64,000 bases of DNA. Origin: Sporosarcina sp. P33. GTDB lineage: Bacteria > Bacillota > Bacilli > Bacillales_A > Planococcaceae. The notes beneath the pieces are model-generated. The model saw nothing but the letters and a program-made list of their open reading frames with translations. It made no database searches and was not told the origin of the DNA. The stretch is from positions 2,458,501-2,522,500 of the forward strand of contig NZ_CP015027.1 of the NCBI RefSeq assembly GCF_002077155.1, in the 5' to 3' direction. The translations under genes were made by a program, and so were the position numbers. This document shows positions 1 to 8,212 of the stretch, piece after piece; within the stretch, counting starts at the first letter, position 1, and each line of letters opens with the position of its first letter.

Positions 1-1908
1 AAACTGGCTGAAGATATGGACCGAATGAAAGACAGTTACGAAAATGTGCTGTCACCGCAAACGGAAAAACTTATGAAACAGCTGAAAGAACTGTCCGCGA
101 ACATCACGGGCTTGCTCGACCGCGCGACAGAAGTAAATGCCCATGCACTGCAGGCTGTTCAAAAATTAATTGATAAGCGGGAATCCATTGATCTAAGCGG
201 ATTCCAAGAGCAATTGGCCGGCATGTCGTCAGCGATTGAAAGCCAGCTGGGAAAAGTGGATACAGTGATTTCCGTACTTGAAGCTGCCGGTAAATTGACA
301 GGCAGCGACAGAATTGCAGGCCTCGAACAAAAATTCGTTGACTTAAAGACGCAGCTGCAAAAAACGCAGCAAGTTATCAGCCAACTGCAGGCCGCCATCG
401 ATAAAGGAGAAAAGCCGAGCCTGGCGCTGCTGAATCAGCTGAAAGGTCAGTTAGAGGCAACAGAGCAGCGAATTACCGATGCACGAAAGCAATTCGACGC
501 AAACAGGCAACAGGCGATCAATGAAGCGATTAAACAATTGCAGACATTTGATCAGGGGCTGCGCGACCGATTCAATGAATTGCAGGCGTCGAAAACTGAA
601 ATCGATGAAAAACTGGCAGCGCTGCTTGAAACGGCGGAGAATCCGGAACGCACGATTGAAGCATTGCAGACAATGGTCGGCCGAATTGACAACGGCCTTT
701 CAGCCATTGGTTCCATCACAGGCGGATTGACCGACCTTCAGAATTTCATTAATTCGGATCGGCTGTCGAGTGAAATTGAGCGGATCAAAACGGTACAGGA
801 CAGTTTATCAACAGCGAATGAATCGGTCGGCGGGCTGATCAGCCGTATTAATGAAACGAAAGCGAATGGCAAGAAGCATCTGGCTGAAGTCGACCGCGTA
901 TCCGGTGAACTGGATCGTTCTGTTGGCGAGGCAATTGATTTCGTCAACAGCGATTTAACGAGAAAATATAAATCGGCTATGCGTGACGCAACGAATGCGC
1001 TGTACGATGTATCCGATGTACTTGATGAAGTGAATGGCCGAATTCCAAGACTTCGCACAGCGCTTGAGAAAGCAGAAGCAGGCATCGCAGTCGGGAAAGA
1101 GGACTTGGCCAAAGCGGAGAAATACTTCCCTGAAGCACGCGACATGATTGAAACGATGGCGGAGAAAATTCGCGCACTGGAAAAAGACGGAGATTTGGAT
1201 AAGCTGCTGGATGTTCTCGCGACGGACCCAACCGGCATCAGTAAATTTTTCGCCGACCCCGTTGTGCTGGACGAACACCAGCTGTATCCGATACCTAACT
1301 ACGGTTCCGCGATGAGCCCGTTCTATACGACGCTTTCATTATGGGTCGGCGCCTTGCTGATGGTTTCTACATTGAAGGTGGATATCCGCGAGAAGACACG
1401 ATTTAAAAGTTACCAGACGTATATGGGACGGCTAATTATCTTCGCCGGAATTGGAACGATTCAATCATTAATCGTGACGCTCGGTGAGTTGTTCATTATG
1501 AATGTGTACGTGGTGAACAAGCTGCCGTTCGTGCTATTCGGCATGCTGATCAGTATCGTCTTCGTAACAATCGTCTACACGCTGGTATCTGTATTCGGCA
1601 ACACTGGAAAAGTCATCGCCATCATTTTGATGGTGATGCAGCTCGGTGCATCAGGCGGAACATTCCCAATCCAAATGGCGCCTGACTTCTTCCAGCGAAT
1701 TTCAGCATTCATGCCGTTCACTCACGCGATTACTCTATTGAGGGAAGCAATCGGCGGCATCATTTGGGCAGTAGCGGTACGGCAAATCATCTACCTGCTC
1801 ATCTACTTCGCAATTGCGATAGCCGCGGGAGTTGGTTTGAAGAAGTTCTTCAATAAATCGAGTGATAAGTTTATTGAGAAAGCGAAGGAAAGTAATATTG
1901 TGATGTGA
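1..1908 (+). CDS. YhgE/Pip family membrane protein, 3' part
   Basis: The frame is open from the first base, so the true start lies upstream; about 635 residues are visible. The first 430 or so are a long, charged, Gln/Glu/Ala-rich helical region with heptad-like spacing, probably extracellular coiled coil. From about residue 440 there are roughly six hydrophobic segments (near 440-460, 480-500, 510-535, 540-560, 590-615), ending in a short basic tail. A coiled-coil ectodomain followed by an ABC-2-type membrane domain is the YhgE/Pip (phage infection protein) architecture; family members are about 700-1000 residues. The family includes the lactococcal phage receptor protein Pip and type VII secretion-associated relatives, but its molecular role is not settled. 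No neighbour in the window adds to the assignment. A terminator follows directly. Confidence 0.8.
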   Translation, partial: KLAEDMDRMKDSYENVLSPQTEKLMKQLKELSANITGLLDRATEVNAHALQAVQKLIDKRESIDLSGFQEQLAGMSSAIESQLGKVDTVISVLEAAGKLTGSDRIAGLEQKFVDLKTQLQKTQQVISQLQAAIDKGEKPSLALLNQLKGQLEATEQRITDARKQFDANRQQAINEAIKQLQTFDQGLRDRFNELQASKTEIDEKLAALLETAENPERTIEALQTMVGRIDNGLSAIGSITGGLTDLQNFINSDRLSSEIERIKTVQDSLSTANESVGGLISRINETKANGKKHLAEVDRVSGELDRSVGEAIDFVNSDLTRKYKSAMRDATNALYDVSDVLDEVNGRIPRLRTALEKAEAGIAVGKEDLAKAEKYFPEARDMIETMAEKIRALEKDGDLDKLLDVLATDPTGISKFFADPVVLDEHQLYPIPNYGSAMSPFYTTLSLWVGALLMVSTLKVDIREKTRFKSYQTYMGRLIIFAGIGTIQSLIVTLGELFIMNVYVVNKLPFVLFGMLISIVFVTIVYTLVSVFGNTGKVIAIILMVMQLGASGGTFPIQMAPDFFQRISAFMPFTHAITLLREAIGGIIWAVAVRQIIYLLIYFAIAIAAGVGLKKFFNKSSDKFIEKAKESNIVM

Positions 1909-1927
1909 GTTGTTTTAGTGAAAGGAA

Positions 1928-1978
1928 AGACTGTACGAGAAGTCGGCTGGGGTTGACTTCTGTGTGCGGTCTTTTTTT
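1928..1978 (+). terminator. Rho-independent terminator after the YhgE/Pip gene
   Basis: A 17-bp inverted repeat with a few G-U pairs or mismatches (arms about 1928-1944 and 1955-1971) is followed by a run of seven T. It sits 20 bases after the stop codon. Confidence 0.8.
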
Positions 1979-2004
1979 GTGGGTTGGGAGGGGGGCGCGC
2001 TATT

Positions 2005-2036
2005 TAAAAAGAAGACTGCGCGAAAGCCGTCTCCTA
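2005..2036 (-). terminator. Possible weak terminator of the primase-helicase gene
   Basis: Read on the minus strand, a short imperfect hairpin (GAGAC pairing with GTCTTC through a G-U pair, with an inner GC pair) is followed by a T-rich stretch just after the helicase stop codon. The stem is weak. Confidence 0.35.
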
Positions 2037-2043
2037 ACGCCTA

Positions 2044-4293
2044 TCAAAATAGCTTCATTTGCTCCGAACTGCATGTACCGCCTGTTTTGCTGACATAGCC
2101 CAAATCCCGAAAGCCTTTTGACCGTTTTTTGGACATTTGTACAAGGCTTGGTACGTTATGATCAATGTAATCGTATACGCGTACTTCTTGCTTTTGGGAA
2201 TAGTTCCGATGCAGCCTCCCAACGTATTGTGTAAGGAGTCCCTTCCAAGAAATAGGCATAGTCAAAAAAAGTGCATCCAATCTCGGAAAGTCAAAACCCT
2301 CACCAATGTACTTTCCAGTCGCTATAATTAACAGTTCCTCCTCCATTGGCAGATCTTGAATCATTTCTAATGCTTGGTCCTGCTCTTTTTTAGTCAGGTC
2401 ACCCGAAAGCACAACGATATTTTTGGCGAAACCTTTAAATAAACGATGAAGTATTTTCACATGGCTAATTCTTTCAGTCAGAATTAATGGTGTTTTACCT
2501 TCTTCCAGCGCACTAAGTACATCGTCGAAAATTAATTGATTGCGTTTAGTGTCCTCTGCAATTTCATTGTACATTTGCTGAATATTTTCAGAAGCGGTTT
2601 GATAAGAAGTTTTTCTTTCTAGGATGAAATGATGGAACGGCCGTGTGAGCGCCTGCTCTTTAGCGTCTGTTTTGTATAAGACCGGCCCGCATTGCATGGT
2701 AATTATCGGGTGAAGTCCATCTTTTCGGACAGGTGTCGCCGTCAGACCATACACATGCTTTGCTCGCACCATCTTCATTAATTGTTCATAGGTATAGGCT
2801 GAAAGGTGATGACATTCATCTACAATAACTTGTCCATACTGCGTGATAACAGGATCGATACCATTAGAAGTGAGTGTTTGAATCGTAGCTACATCAATTC
2901 TTCCCGTCGACATACGCTTGCCCCCGCCAAATTGCCCTATTTCATTGCGGGGTATGTCCAGAAACAGTGAGAGTTGGTCGATCCATTGATTCATTAATTG
3001 CTTACGATTCACAATGATGAGCGTATTGACTTTCTGTTCGGCAATTAACGCTGCTGCAGTTACGGTTTTTCCAAATCCCGTGCCGGCTGCCAAAATTCCA
3101 CTGTCATGCGCCCGTAATTGTTGCAGTGCATCGAACTGTTGTGATGACAAAGTTCCGTGAAAATTTACTTCAATTGGACTGCCTGAAAACCGTTCGTTTA
3201 TCCATTCCGGTTGAATTCCTTTTGAGGATAGTAATTCGTGAATAGCCTGTTCACATCCCCGGGGAAGAATGAGGTGGGTAATAGTTTTATCAAAACCTTC
3301 AATCACGGCCGGGATATTATATGTAGATAGTCTTTTGGCTTTTGCTTTAAAATATTCTGGATTTCCAAAAGAAGCAACTTCTTCAAGCTGCGATAAAAGT
3401 GAATCTGATAAATCCGCCAATGTAAAATGAATACCGTTCTTTTTGACGGCTCGCAGGACATCAGGGTTTGCAGTAGTTTTATCGCCGCGGCCAGTTACGC
3501 CGAGCAAGTTTACGTAATGTTCGATGGCAAGTGGATCAACTTTCTGTATACAGGATAAGTACAGCCATTGATCTTCAAACGGCCGGAAATTTTCATCCAC
3601 AAATACACTATTGCCTAAATCCCGTGCATAGCGCTGTAATGGCAAGGCTATTAAGTTACCTAAACTAGCAGCAGTAGGTAAGTGATCCTGGGTTGGAAAT
3701 AAACGATCGAATGACTCTAGTTCTGCAGACATTTTATTATCCGCTTTTTCCATCAAAGCGTAACCAAGATGGCGGGCGAGTGAAGCAGATAAAGGATGGG
3801 AGAAGAAAATCCATATATGTGCACCGTTGCCTGAGCGGGATCTTTCGATACTGAAAGGAATTCGGGTTTCTTTGCAAATACTTGCGAATGACAGCACATC
3901 ACGCTGCCAATTCTTTTTATCAAAATCAACTGCAAGAAACCAGCATGAGTTATTTGCTAAAAGGGGGTATAGCCCGATTACATGTTTGCCGCTTAGATGA
4001 TCGTAAATTGTCTGATCAGTAAGGGGAATGTACTTGTTACGTTGACGAGCGGGGGAATAACCGCTCTTGCCATTTTGCATTTCCCATCTGGTTGCATAAA
4101 CATCTGTCCTGCCGCGAAATATACTTTGGAAAAGCTGCACCTTTTCCTGGGCTGTCGAATGATCAGTAACTACCATGTGGGGTTCTTTAACTTGAAATCC
4201 TGGCAGATGGGTTTCCAGGATCATTTTTAAATACATATTTTCAGTCTGTAATCTTTCAAGTGATGAAGTTATCTCATTTCCATATTTATTCAT
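2044..4293 (-). CDS. Primase-helicase fusion: TOTE-type AEP domain plus SF2 helicase
   Basis: About 749 residues. I start at the ATG at 4293 because an AGAGGTG ribosome site sits just before it; a GTG nine bases earlier falls inside that site. Counting from that GTG, a short leucine-rich coil lies near residues 14-31, then an archaeo-eukaryotic primase-like domain with AVDFD (two metal-binding Asp near 126/128), SRSGNGAH (His near 162) and GNLIALPLQR. From about 380 an SF2 helicase follows: Walker A GTGFGKT near 407-413, DECH near 495-498, LTATPVRKDG, and a C-terminal QYVGRLHR (motif VI). This layout matches the primase-helicase of TOTE conflict systems, proposed on genomic grounds to act in defence. 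No other defence gene is adjacent. A repair helicase role is the main alternative. It looks richer in A+T than its neighbours. Confidence 0.78.
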   Translation of the reverse strand: MNKYGNEITSSLERLQTENMYLKMILETHLPGFQVKEPHMVVTDHSTAQEKVQLFQSIFRGRTDVYATRWEMQNGKSGYSPARQRNKYIPLTDQTIYDHLSGKHVIGLYPLLANNSCWFLAVDFDKKNWQRDVLSFASICKETRIPFSIERSRSGNGAHIWIFFSHPLSASLARHLGYALMEKADNKMSAELESFDRLFPTQDHLPTAASLGNLIALPLQRYARDLGNSVFVDENFRPFEDQWLYLSCIQKVDPLAIEHYVNLLGVTGRGDKTTANPDVLRAVKKNGIHFTLADLSDSLLSQLEEVASFGNPEYFKAKAKRLSTYNIPAVIEGFDKTITHLILPRGCEQAIHELLSSKGIQPEWINERFSGSPIEVNFHGTLSSQQFDALQQLRAHDSGILAAGTGFGKTVTAAALIAEQKVNTLIIVNRKQLMNQWIDQLSLFLDIPRNEIGQFGGGKRMSTGRIDVATIQTLTSNGIDPVITQYGQVIVDECHHLSAYTYEQLMKMVRAKHVYGLTATPVRKDGLHPIITMQCGPVLYKTDAKEQALTRPFHHFILERKTSYQTASENIQQMYNEIAEDTKRNQLIFDDVLSALEEGKTPLILTERISHVKILHRLFKGFAKNIVVLSGDLTKKEQDQALEMIQDLPMEEELLIIATGKYIGEGFDFPRLDALFLTMPISWKGLLTQYVGRLHRNYSQKQEVRVYDYIDHNVPSLVQMSKKRSKGFRDLGYVSKTGGTCSSEQMKLF

Positions 4294-4438
4294 AACGTAC
4301 ACCTCTTTTATCTCTGCCCCTTGATTTTTTCATTCACTTTACTAATAAATCAATATTCTGGATATATAATGAACAAGTAGACTATAAAGTGTTTGAATTT
4401 GAACAAATGTGTACTAAAATCTCACCCTGTAATTTACT

Positions 4439-4768
4439 CTAGTCGTTATTCATAAGAGCCCAGACACTTTTTAGAATTTCATCGCACTTTACAAAATGAG
4501 AACTCTCTAAAACAAAGGTGTGCATCGTACCGTCTTTTAATTCAGCTGTAATGCCATTTGGGACTATGCCCAGTACATACGATGAATCGATATTATTAAT
4601 GTCGCTGATCTCGAATTCGATAATATCTCTTTGAAAATGCATATTGCGGGGCTGGAAGATAAAGCGCTGATCAGTGATGAATAAATTACCGCTGACGTAA
4701 TCTATACTCTTACGCAAGTTTGCCGGAATTTCATATTGAACTTTTTCATTCTCGCGGAAATCCGCCAT
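4439..4768 (-). CDS. Small GRAM/bacterial PH-like domain protein
   Basis: 109 residues, ATG preceded by AAGGAGA at good spacing. The protein is almost entirely one small beta-rich domain with the pattern GNLFITDQRFIFQP, an acidic isoleucine-rich strand (IIEFEISDINNID), and a terminal helix (CDEILKSVWALMN). This is the GRAM/bPH fold pattern, in which the 'lityRlvf' strand and an I-x-x-I/V strand are typical. No signal peptide or membrane segment is visible, so it should be cytoplasmic. Function is unknown; GRAM-like domains commonly mediate lipid or protein binding. It is transcribed in the same direction as the helicase upstream of it, with a 145-base gap, so co-transcription is possible but not shown. 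Confidence 0.65.
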   Translation of the reverse strand: MADFRENEKVQYEIPANLRKSIDYVSGNLFITDQRFIFQPRNMHFQRDIIEFEISDINNIDSSYVLGIVPNGITAELKDGTMHTFVLESSHFVKCDEILKSVWALMNND

Positions 4769-4921
4769 GCCGATCTCTCCTTTATAGGTGTGATTCTTGA
4801 GATTAGTATTATCTTACCCTTATAGATATGTCTAGACAAGTGCTGCTGATTCCATGCAGCTAAGGCGGGTTATGGGAAGAGTGTTTTGATTTTCTGGCAG
4901 ATTCGAATGAAAATAGTGATG

Positions 4922-4957
4922 AGAAGTGCCTGGCCGCGACAAAGTGGCAGGGGGCTT
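4922..4957. other. Hairpin next to array 1
   Basis: An inverted repeat (GAAGTGCCTG paired with CAGGGGGCTTC, bulged) lies between the GRAM-like gene and the repeat array. It has no T-run on either side, so it is not a clear terminator. Confidence 0.35.
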
Positions 4958-4997
4958 CGCTGATCGCAGACGATAATCGCTTGAGCTGCCCCGTTAT

Positions 4998-5775
4998 CCG
5001 CTCATCGCAGTGCGTTGACTGATCATACTGCCGCGTCCTCCGCTCATAGTGACGCGTTAACCGCTCATACCGCTGCGTTATCCGCTCATACCGCCGCTTC
5101 ATCCGCTCATAGTCATGCGTTGACCGCTCATACTGCCGCGTCATCCGCTCATAGCCGCGCGTTGACCGCTCATACTGCTGCGTCCTCCGCTCATAGTCAT
5201 GCGTTGACCGCTCATACTGCCGCGTCATCCGCTCATAGCCGCGCGTTGACCGCTCATACTGCCGCGTCATCCGCTCATAGCAACGCGTTAACTGGTCTAC
5301 TGCTACGTCACGCGCTCATAGTGACGCGATGACTGATCACAACGACGTGCTATCCGCTCATACCGCCGCCTCATCCGCTCATAGCCATGCGTCAACCGCT
5401 CATAGTCACGCGTTGTCCGCTCATAGCCCCGCGCTAACCGCTCATACCGCCGCGTCAACCGCTCATACTGCCGCGCCACCCGCTCATAGCCGCGCGTTAA
5501 CCGCTCATACTGCCGCGCCACCCGCTCATAGCCCCGCGTTAACCGCTCATACTGCCGCTTCATCCGCTCATAGCCGCGCGTTAACTGGTCTACTGCTACG
5601 TCACGCGCTCATAGTGACGCGATGACTGATCACAACGACGTGCTATCCGCTCATTCCGCCGCCTCATCCGCTCATAGCCATGCGTCAACCGCTCATAGTC
5701 ACGCGTTAACCGATCATACTGCCGCGTCAACCGCTCATAGTCACGCGTTAACCGCTCATACCCCCACGCCAACCC
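4998..5775. repeat. Array 1 of 21-bp CCGCTCATA repeats, about 37 units
   Basis: About 37 consecutive units, nearly all 21 bases long, each beginning CCGCTCATA and often carrying a second conserved GCG around unit positions 14-17. The rest of the unit varies among a few classes. A higher-order duplication is visible: a variant block beginning CTGGTCTACTGCTACGTCA occurs at 5292 and again at 5585. Because 21 is a multiple of three, long open frames appear on both strands (repeating a YERxTRx heptapeptide on the minus strand). They have no ribosome site or independent start context, and I treat them as artefacts. The array lies in a divergent intergenic region between the GRAM-like gene and the rbs promoter. 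Confidence 0.93.
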
Positions 5776-5857
5776 CCAACCCCACCCACACAAAATAGCC
5801 CCACAAGTCTAAAAATTCACTCATAAAAGCCCGTAGCCACAGGCTTCCAATTCACTA

Positions 5858-5887
5858 TTGACATCAAAAATCTTCATCTGTTATCAT
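5858..5887 (+). promoter_or_regulatory. Sigma-A promoter of the rbs operon
   Basis: TTGACA at 5858-5863 and TATCAT at 5882-5887 are separated by 18 bases, immediately upstream of the two operators and of rbsR. Confidence 0.75.
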
Positions 5888-5889
5888 TG

Positions 5890-5931
5890 TGTGTAACCGG
5901 TACCACATCGAAATGTGAGACCGGTTACACA
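5890..5931 (+). promoter_or_regulatory. Two tandem LacI-family operators (RbsR and/or CcpA)
   Basis: Two imperfect 18-bp palindromes centred on CCGG lie side by side: TGTGTAACCGGTACCACA (5890-5907) and TGTGAGACCGGTTACACA (5914-5931), centres 24 bases apart. Together they form a larger inverted repeat (GTGTAACCGGT ... ACCGGTTACAC). Each also fits the catabolite-responsive element pattern TGNAANCGNWNNCA on one strand. They overlap the expected transcription start just after the -10 box, so bound repressor would block initiation. Binding by RbsR is inferred from position; CcpA is possible because the site classes overlap. Confidence 0.8.
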
Positions 5932-5954
5932 AGAATAGAATGAAGGTGGAATGG

Positions 5955-6932
5955 TTGGCGAATATTCGGGATGTTGCGGGAAAAGCAGGGGTTTCGGTAG
6001 CGACTGTTTCACGCTATTTAAATAATAAAGGATACATAAGTGAGGACGCGAAACGGGTGATTTCGCAGGCGATTGAAGAGCTTAATTATCAGCCGAGTAT
6101 GATTGCGCGTTCGCTCAGCACAAAGCAAACGACATTTATCGGCCTGATTGTTCCGGACATTGTGAATCCGTTCTTTCCGGAGCTGGCGCGGGCGATCGAA
6201 GATGTTGCGCTGGCGTATGATTATACCGTGATTTTATGCAATTCGGATGAAGAGCTGGAAAAAGAAATTAAGTATGTTCAGACGCTTCAGCGAAAGTATG
6301 TGGCGGGTTTTATTGTGGCGACAAGTCATGAAAAAGCGGAACACTATACTGAATTAAATGTGCCGATTGTAGCAATTGACCGCAGAATTCATTCGTCGAT
6401 TCCGTATATTGCAACGGATAACCGGGAAGGTGCGCGCGTTGGGACGGAGCATTTATTGCAGAGCGGCTGTAAAAATATTCTTTGCATGAGAGGTCCTTCG
6501 GGATTGGGCCCGGCGGATGACCGGTTCGACGGATTCAATGACGCGGTGAATGGGAAAGACGTAAAGACGCATGTTGTGGAATGTCCGTTTCAGTTTGAAG
6601 CGTCCGAAAAGATTGTCCAGGACATATTGCAGGACGTGCCGATTGACGGGATTTTCGCGAGCAGTGATGTGACGGCGGCAGGGGCAATGAAAGCTGCCCA
6701 TTCGCTCGGAATTCATGTTCCGGATCAGCTTCAAATCGTCGGGTATGACGGCACGATGCTTGCAGGCCAATTAACACCCGGATTGACGACGGTAGCGCAG
6801 GATTTATATAAAATTGGCGCAACGGCAGCGAGGATGCTCATTAAATTAATTGAAGGGCAGGAACTGACGGAGCGTGAAGTATTAATTCCGGCAGAGCTGC
6901 TCATTCGGGAAACGACAAGGAGTGGAGCATGA
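5955..6932 (+). CDS. rbsR: Ribose operon repressor, LacI family
   Basis: 325 residues from a TTG at 5955, preceded by AAGGTGG at ideal spacing; this gives the canonical LacI start M-A-N-I-R-D-V-A. An in-frame ATG at 5940 would add five atypical residues and lacks a ribosome site. Residues 3-22 form the helix-turn-helix (AGVSVATVSRYL), followed by the hinge helix (PSMIARSLSTKQT) and a periplasmic-binding-protein-like sensor domain (for example GLIVPDIVNPFF, IDGIFASSDVTAAGA, VGYDGT). It is the first gene of the rbs operon and its stop overlaps the start of rbsK. By family and position it should repress the operon and be relieved by ribose or a derivative. It likely autoregulates, because the operators precede its own gene. 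Confidence 0.9.
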   Translation: MANIRDVAGKAGVSVATVSRYLNNKGYISEDAKRVISQAIEELNYQPSMIARSLSTKQTTFIGLIVPDIVNPFFPELARAIEDVALAYDYTVILCNSDEELEKEIKYVQTLQRKYVAGFIVATSHEKAEHYTELNVPIVAIDRRIHSSIPYIATDNREGARVGTEHLLQSGCKNILCMRGPSGLGPADDRFDGFNDAVNGKDVKTHVVECPFQFEASEKIVQDILQDVPIDGIFASSDVTAAGAMKAAHSLGIHVPDQLQIVGYDGTMLAGQLTPGLTTVAQDLYKIGATAARMLIKLIEGQELTEREVLIPAELLIRETTRSGA

Positions 6933-7810
6933 TGATAACAGTCATTGGCAGTGCCAATATGGATCTGGTAGTGGGCACGGAAAATTTCCCGGATCAGGGA
7001 GAGACAGTTCTTGGAAATGTGTTTGATACGGTGCCAGGCGGAAAAGGTGCGAACCAGGCGATTGCGGCAGCACGGCTTGGAAGTGAAACAAATATGGTCG
7101 CTTGCGTAGGCAGTGATTTATTCGGCACGAGTATCGTGAATAATATGCAGCAGAATCATGTAAACACTGCAGGCGTCCGTACAGAAGAAGGGGCTTCCGG
7201 CATTGCAAATATTCTGCTGTCGGAAGGAGACAATCGGATTATCGTAGTACCTGGTGCAAACTCCTTGCTGATGCCTGCACATATCGATGAAGTGGAAGAT
7301 GTCATCAAGCGCAGCAAATTGGTGATGCTGCAGCTGGAAATTCCAATACCTACTGTGATATACACATTGGCGAAATGTCAGGCAATCGGCATTCCTGTTC
7401 TGTTGAATCCTGCGCCGGCTCGCGGTTTTGAACTGGATATGATGCCTTCGATTTCCTATTTGACGCCAAATGAAACAGAATGTGAACAAATTTTCGGCAT
7501 GAACATGACAGATGCCTTAGAAAAATATCCAAACCGTTTGATTATCACACTGGGGAAAGACGGAGCCCGGTACTTTGACGGTGAACGCCATGTCATCGTG
7601 GAAGGGTTCCCGACGAAAGCGGTAGATACGACGGGAGCAGGCGATACATTTAATGGGGCGTTTGCGCATGCGATCGTCGCGGGGATGGAGCTGGAAAAAG
7701 CGGTCCGTTTCGCCAATGCGGCGGCTTCATTATCCGTAGAGAAGTTTGGCGCACAAGGCGGTATGCCGAGCGCAGAGGAAGTAGCCGCGCGGTTGGAGGA
7801 AATGAAATGA
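6929..7810 (+). CDS. rbsK: Ribokinase
   Basis: 293 residues; phosphorylates D-ribose to ribose 5-phosphate with ATP. PfkB-family signatures are clear: N-terminal GSANMDLV, the substrate-binding PGGKGANQA region near residues 38-46, and the C-terminal DTTGAGDTF with the catalytic Asp near residue 239. Length is normal for the family. The ATG overlaps the rbsR stop (ATGA) and a second ATG follows at once, so the exact start is ambiguous by one residue; AAGGAGTGGAG lies upstream. It overlaps rbsD by four bases, which suggests translational coupling. A second ribokinase gene lies at 49240-50121. Confidence 0.94.
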   Translation: MMITVIGSANMDLVVGTENFPDQGETVLGNVFDTVPGGKGANQAIAAARLGSETNMVACVGSDLFGTSIVNNMQQNHVNTAGVRTEEGASGIANILLSEGDNRIIVVPGANSLLMPAHIDEVEDVIKRSKLVMLQLEIPIPTVIYTLAKCQAIGIPVLLNPAPARGFELDMMPSISYLTPNETECEQIFGMNMTDALEKYPNRLIITLGKDGARYFDGERHVIVEGFPTKAVDTTGAGDTFNGAFAHAIVAGMELEKAVRFANAAASLSVEKFGAQGGMPSAEEVAARLEEMK

Positions 7811-8196
7811 AAAAGCATGGCATGATCAATCGGGAAATTGCGGCGGTCCTGGCTAAAATGGGCCATACGGATCAGCTGACGATTGCGGATTGCGGTTTGC
7901 CGATTCCTGAAGGTGTTCCTTGCATCGATCTTTCCTACACGTTGGGAAAACCAGGATTTACGGAAATTTTATTTGAAATATTAGAAGATTTTCAAGCGGA
8001 AAAAGTATATATTGCAGGCGAAATGAAATTAGAGAACCCGCATGTGTACAGCGAAATCAATCAGTTGGAATGCCCGGTTGCTGAGCTGACGCATGAACAG
8101 CTGAAAGAACAGTCAAGACAGTCCAAAGTGATTATTCGTACAGGAGAAGCGACACCTTATGCCAATATTATCGTGCAGTCAGGCGTCATATTCTGA
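7807..8196 (+). CDS. rbsD: D-ribose pyranase
   Basis: 129 residues, the family's usual size. RbsD interconverts pyranose and furanose forms of ribose so that RbsK receives its substrate. Family features visible are the N-terminal MKKHGMINREI, the GHTDQLTIADCGLPIP block with the His and Asp used in catalysis, and the C-terminal IRTGEATPYANIIVQSGVIF. The ATG overlaps the rbsK stop by four bases, with GGAGGA six bases upstream inside rbsK. Cytoplasmic; third gene of the operon. Confidence 0.94.
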   Translation: MKKHGMINREIAAVLAKMGHTDQLTIADCGLPIPEGVPCIDLSYTLGKPGFTEILFEILEDFQAEKVYIAGEMKLENPHVYSEINQLECPVAELTHEQLKEQSRQSKVIIRTGEATPYANIIVQSGVIF

Positions 8197-8212
8197 AAGT
8201 GGGTGAGCAGAG

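Noticed and set aside
1905..2093. A 62-codon plus-strand frame spanning the YhgE/Pip terminator
   Set aside because: It reads through a terminator hairpin and into the opposite-strand helicase gene, with no ribosome site.
4860..5793. Several long open frames on both strands through array 1, encoding YER-rich or AHT-rich heptapeptide repeats
   Set aside because: They arise from a 21-base period with no stop codon in either direction. They have no ribosome site, and both strands are equally open, so coding is not supported.
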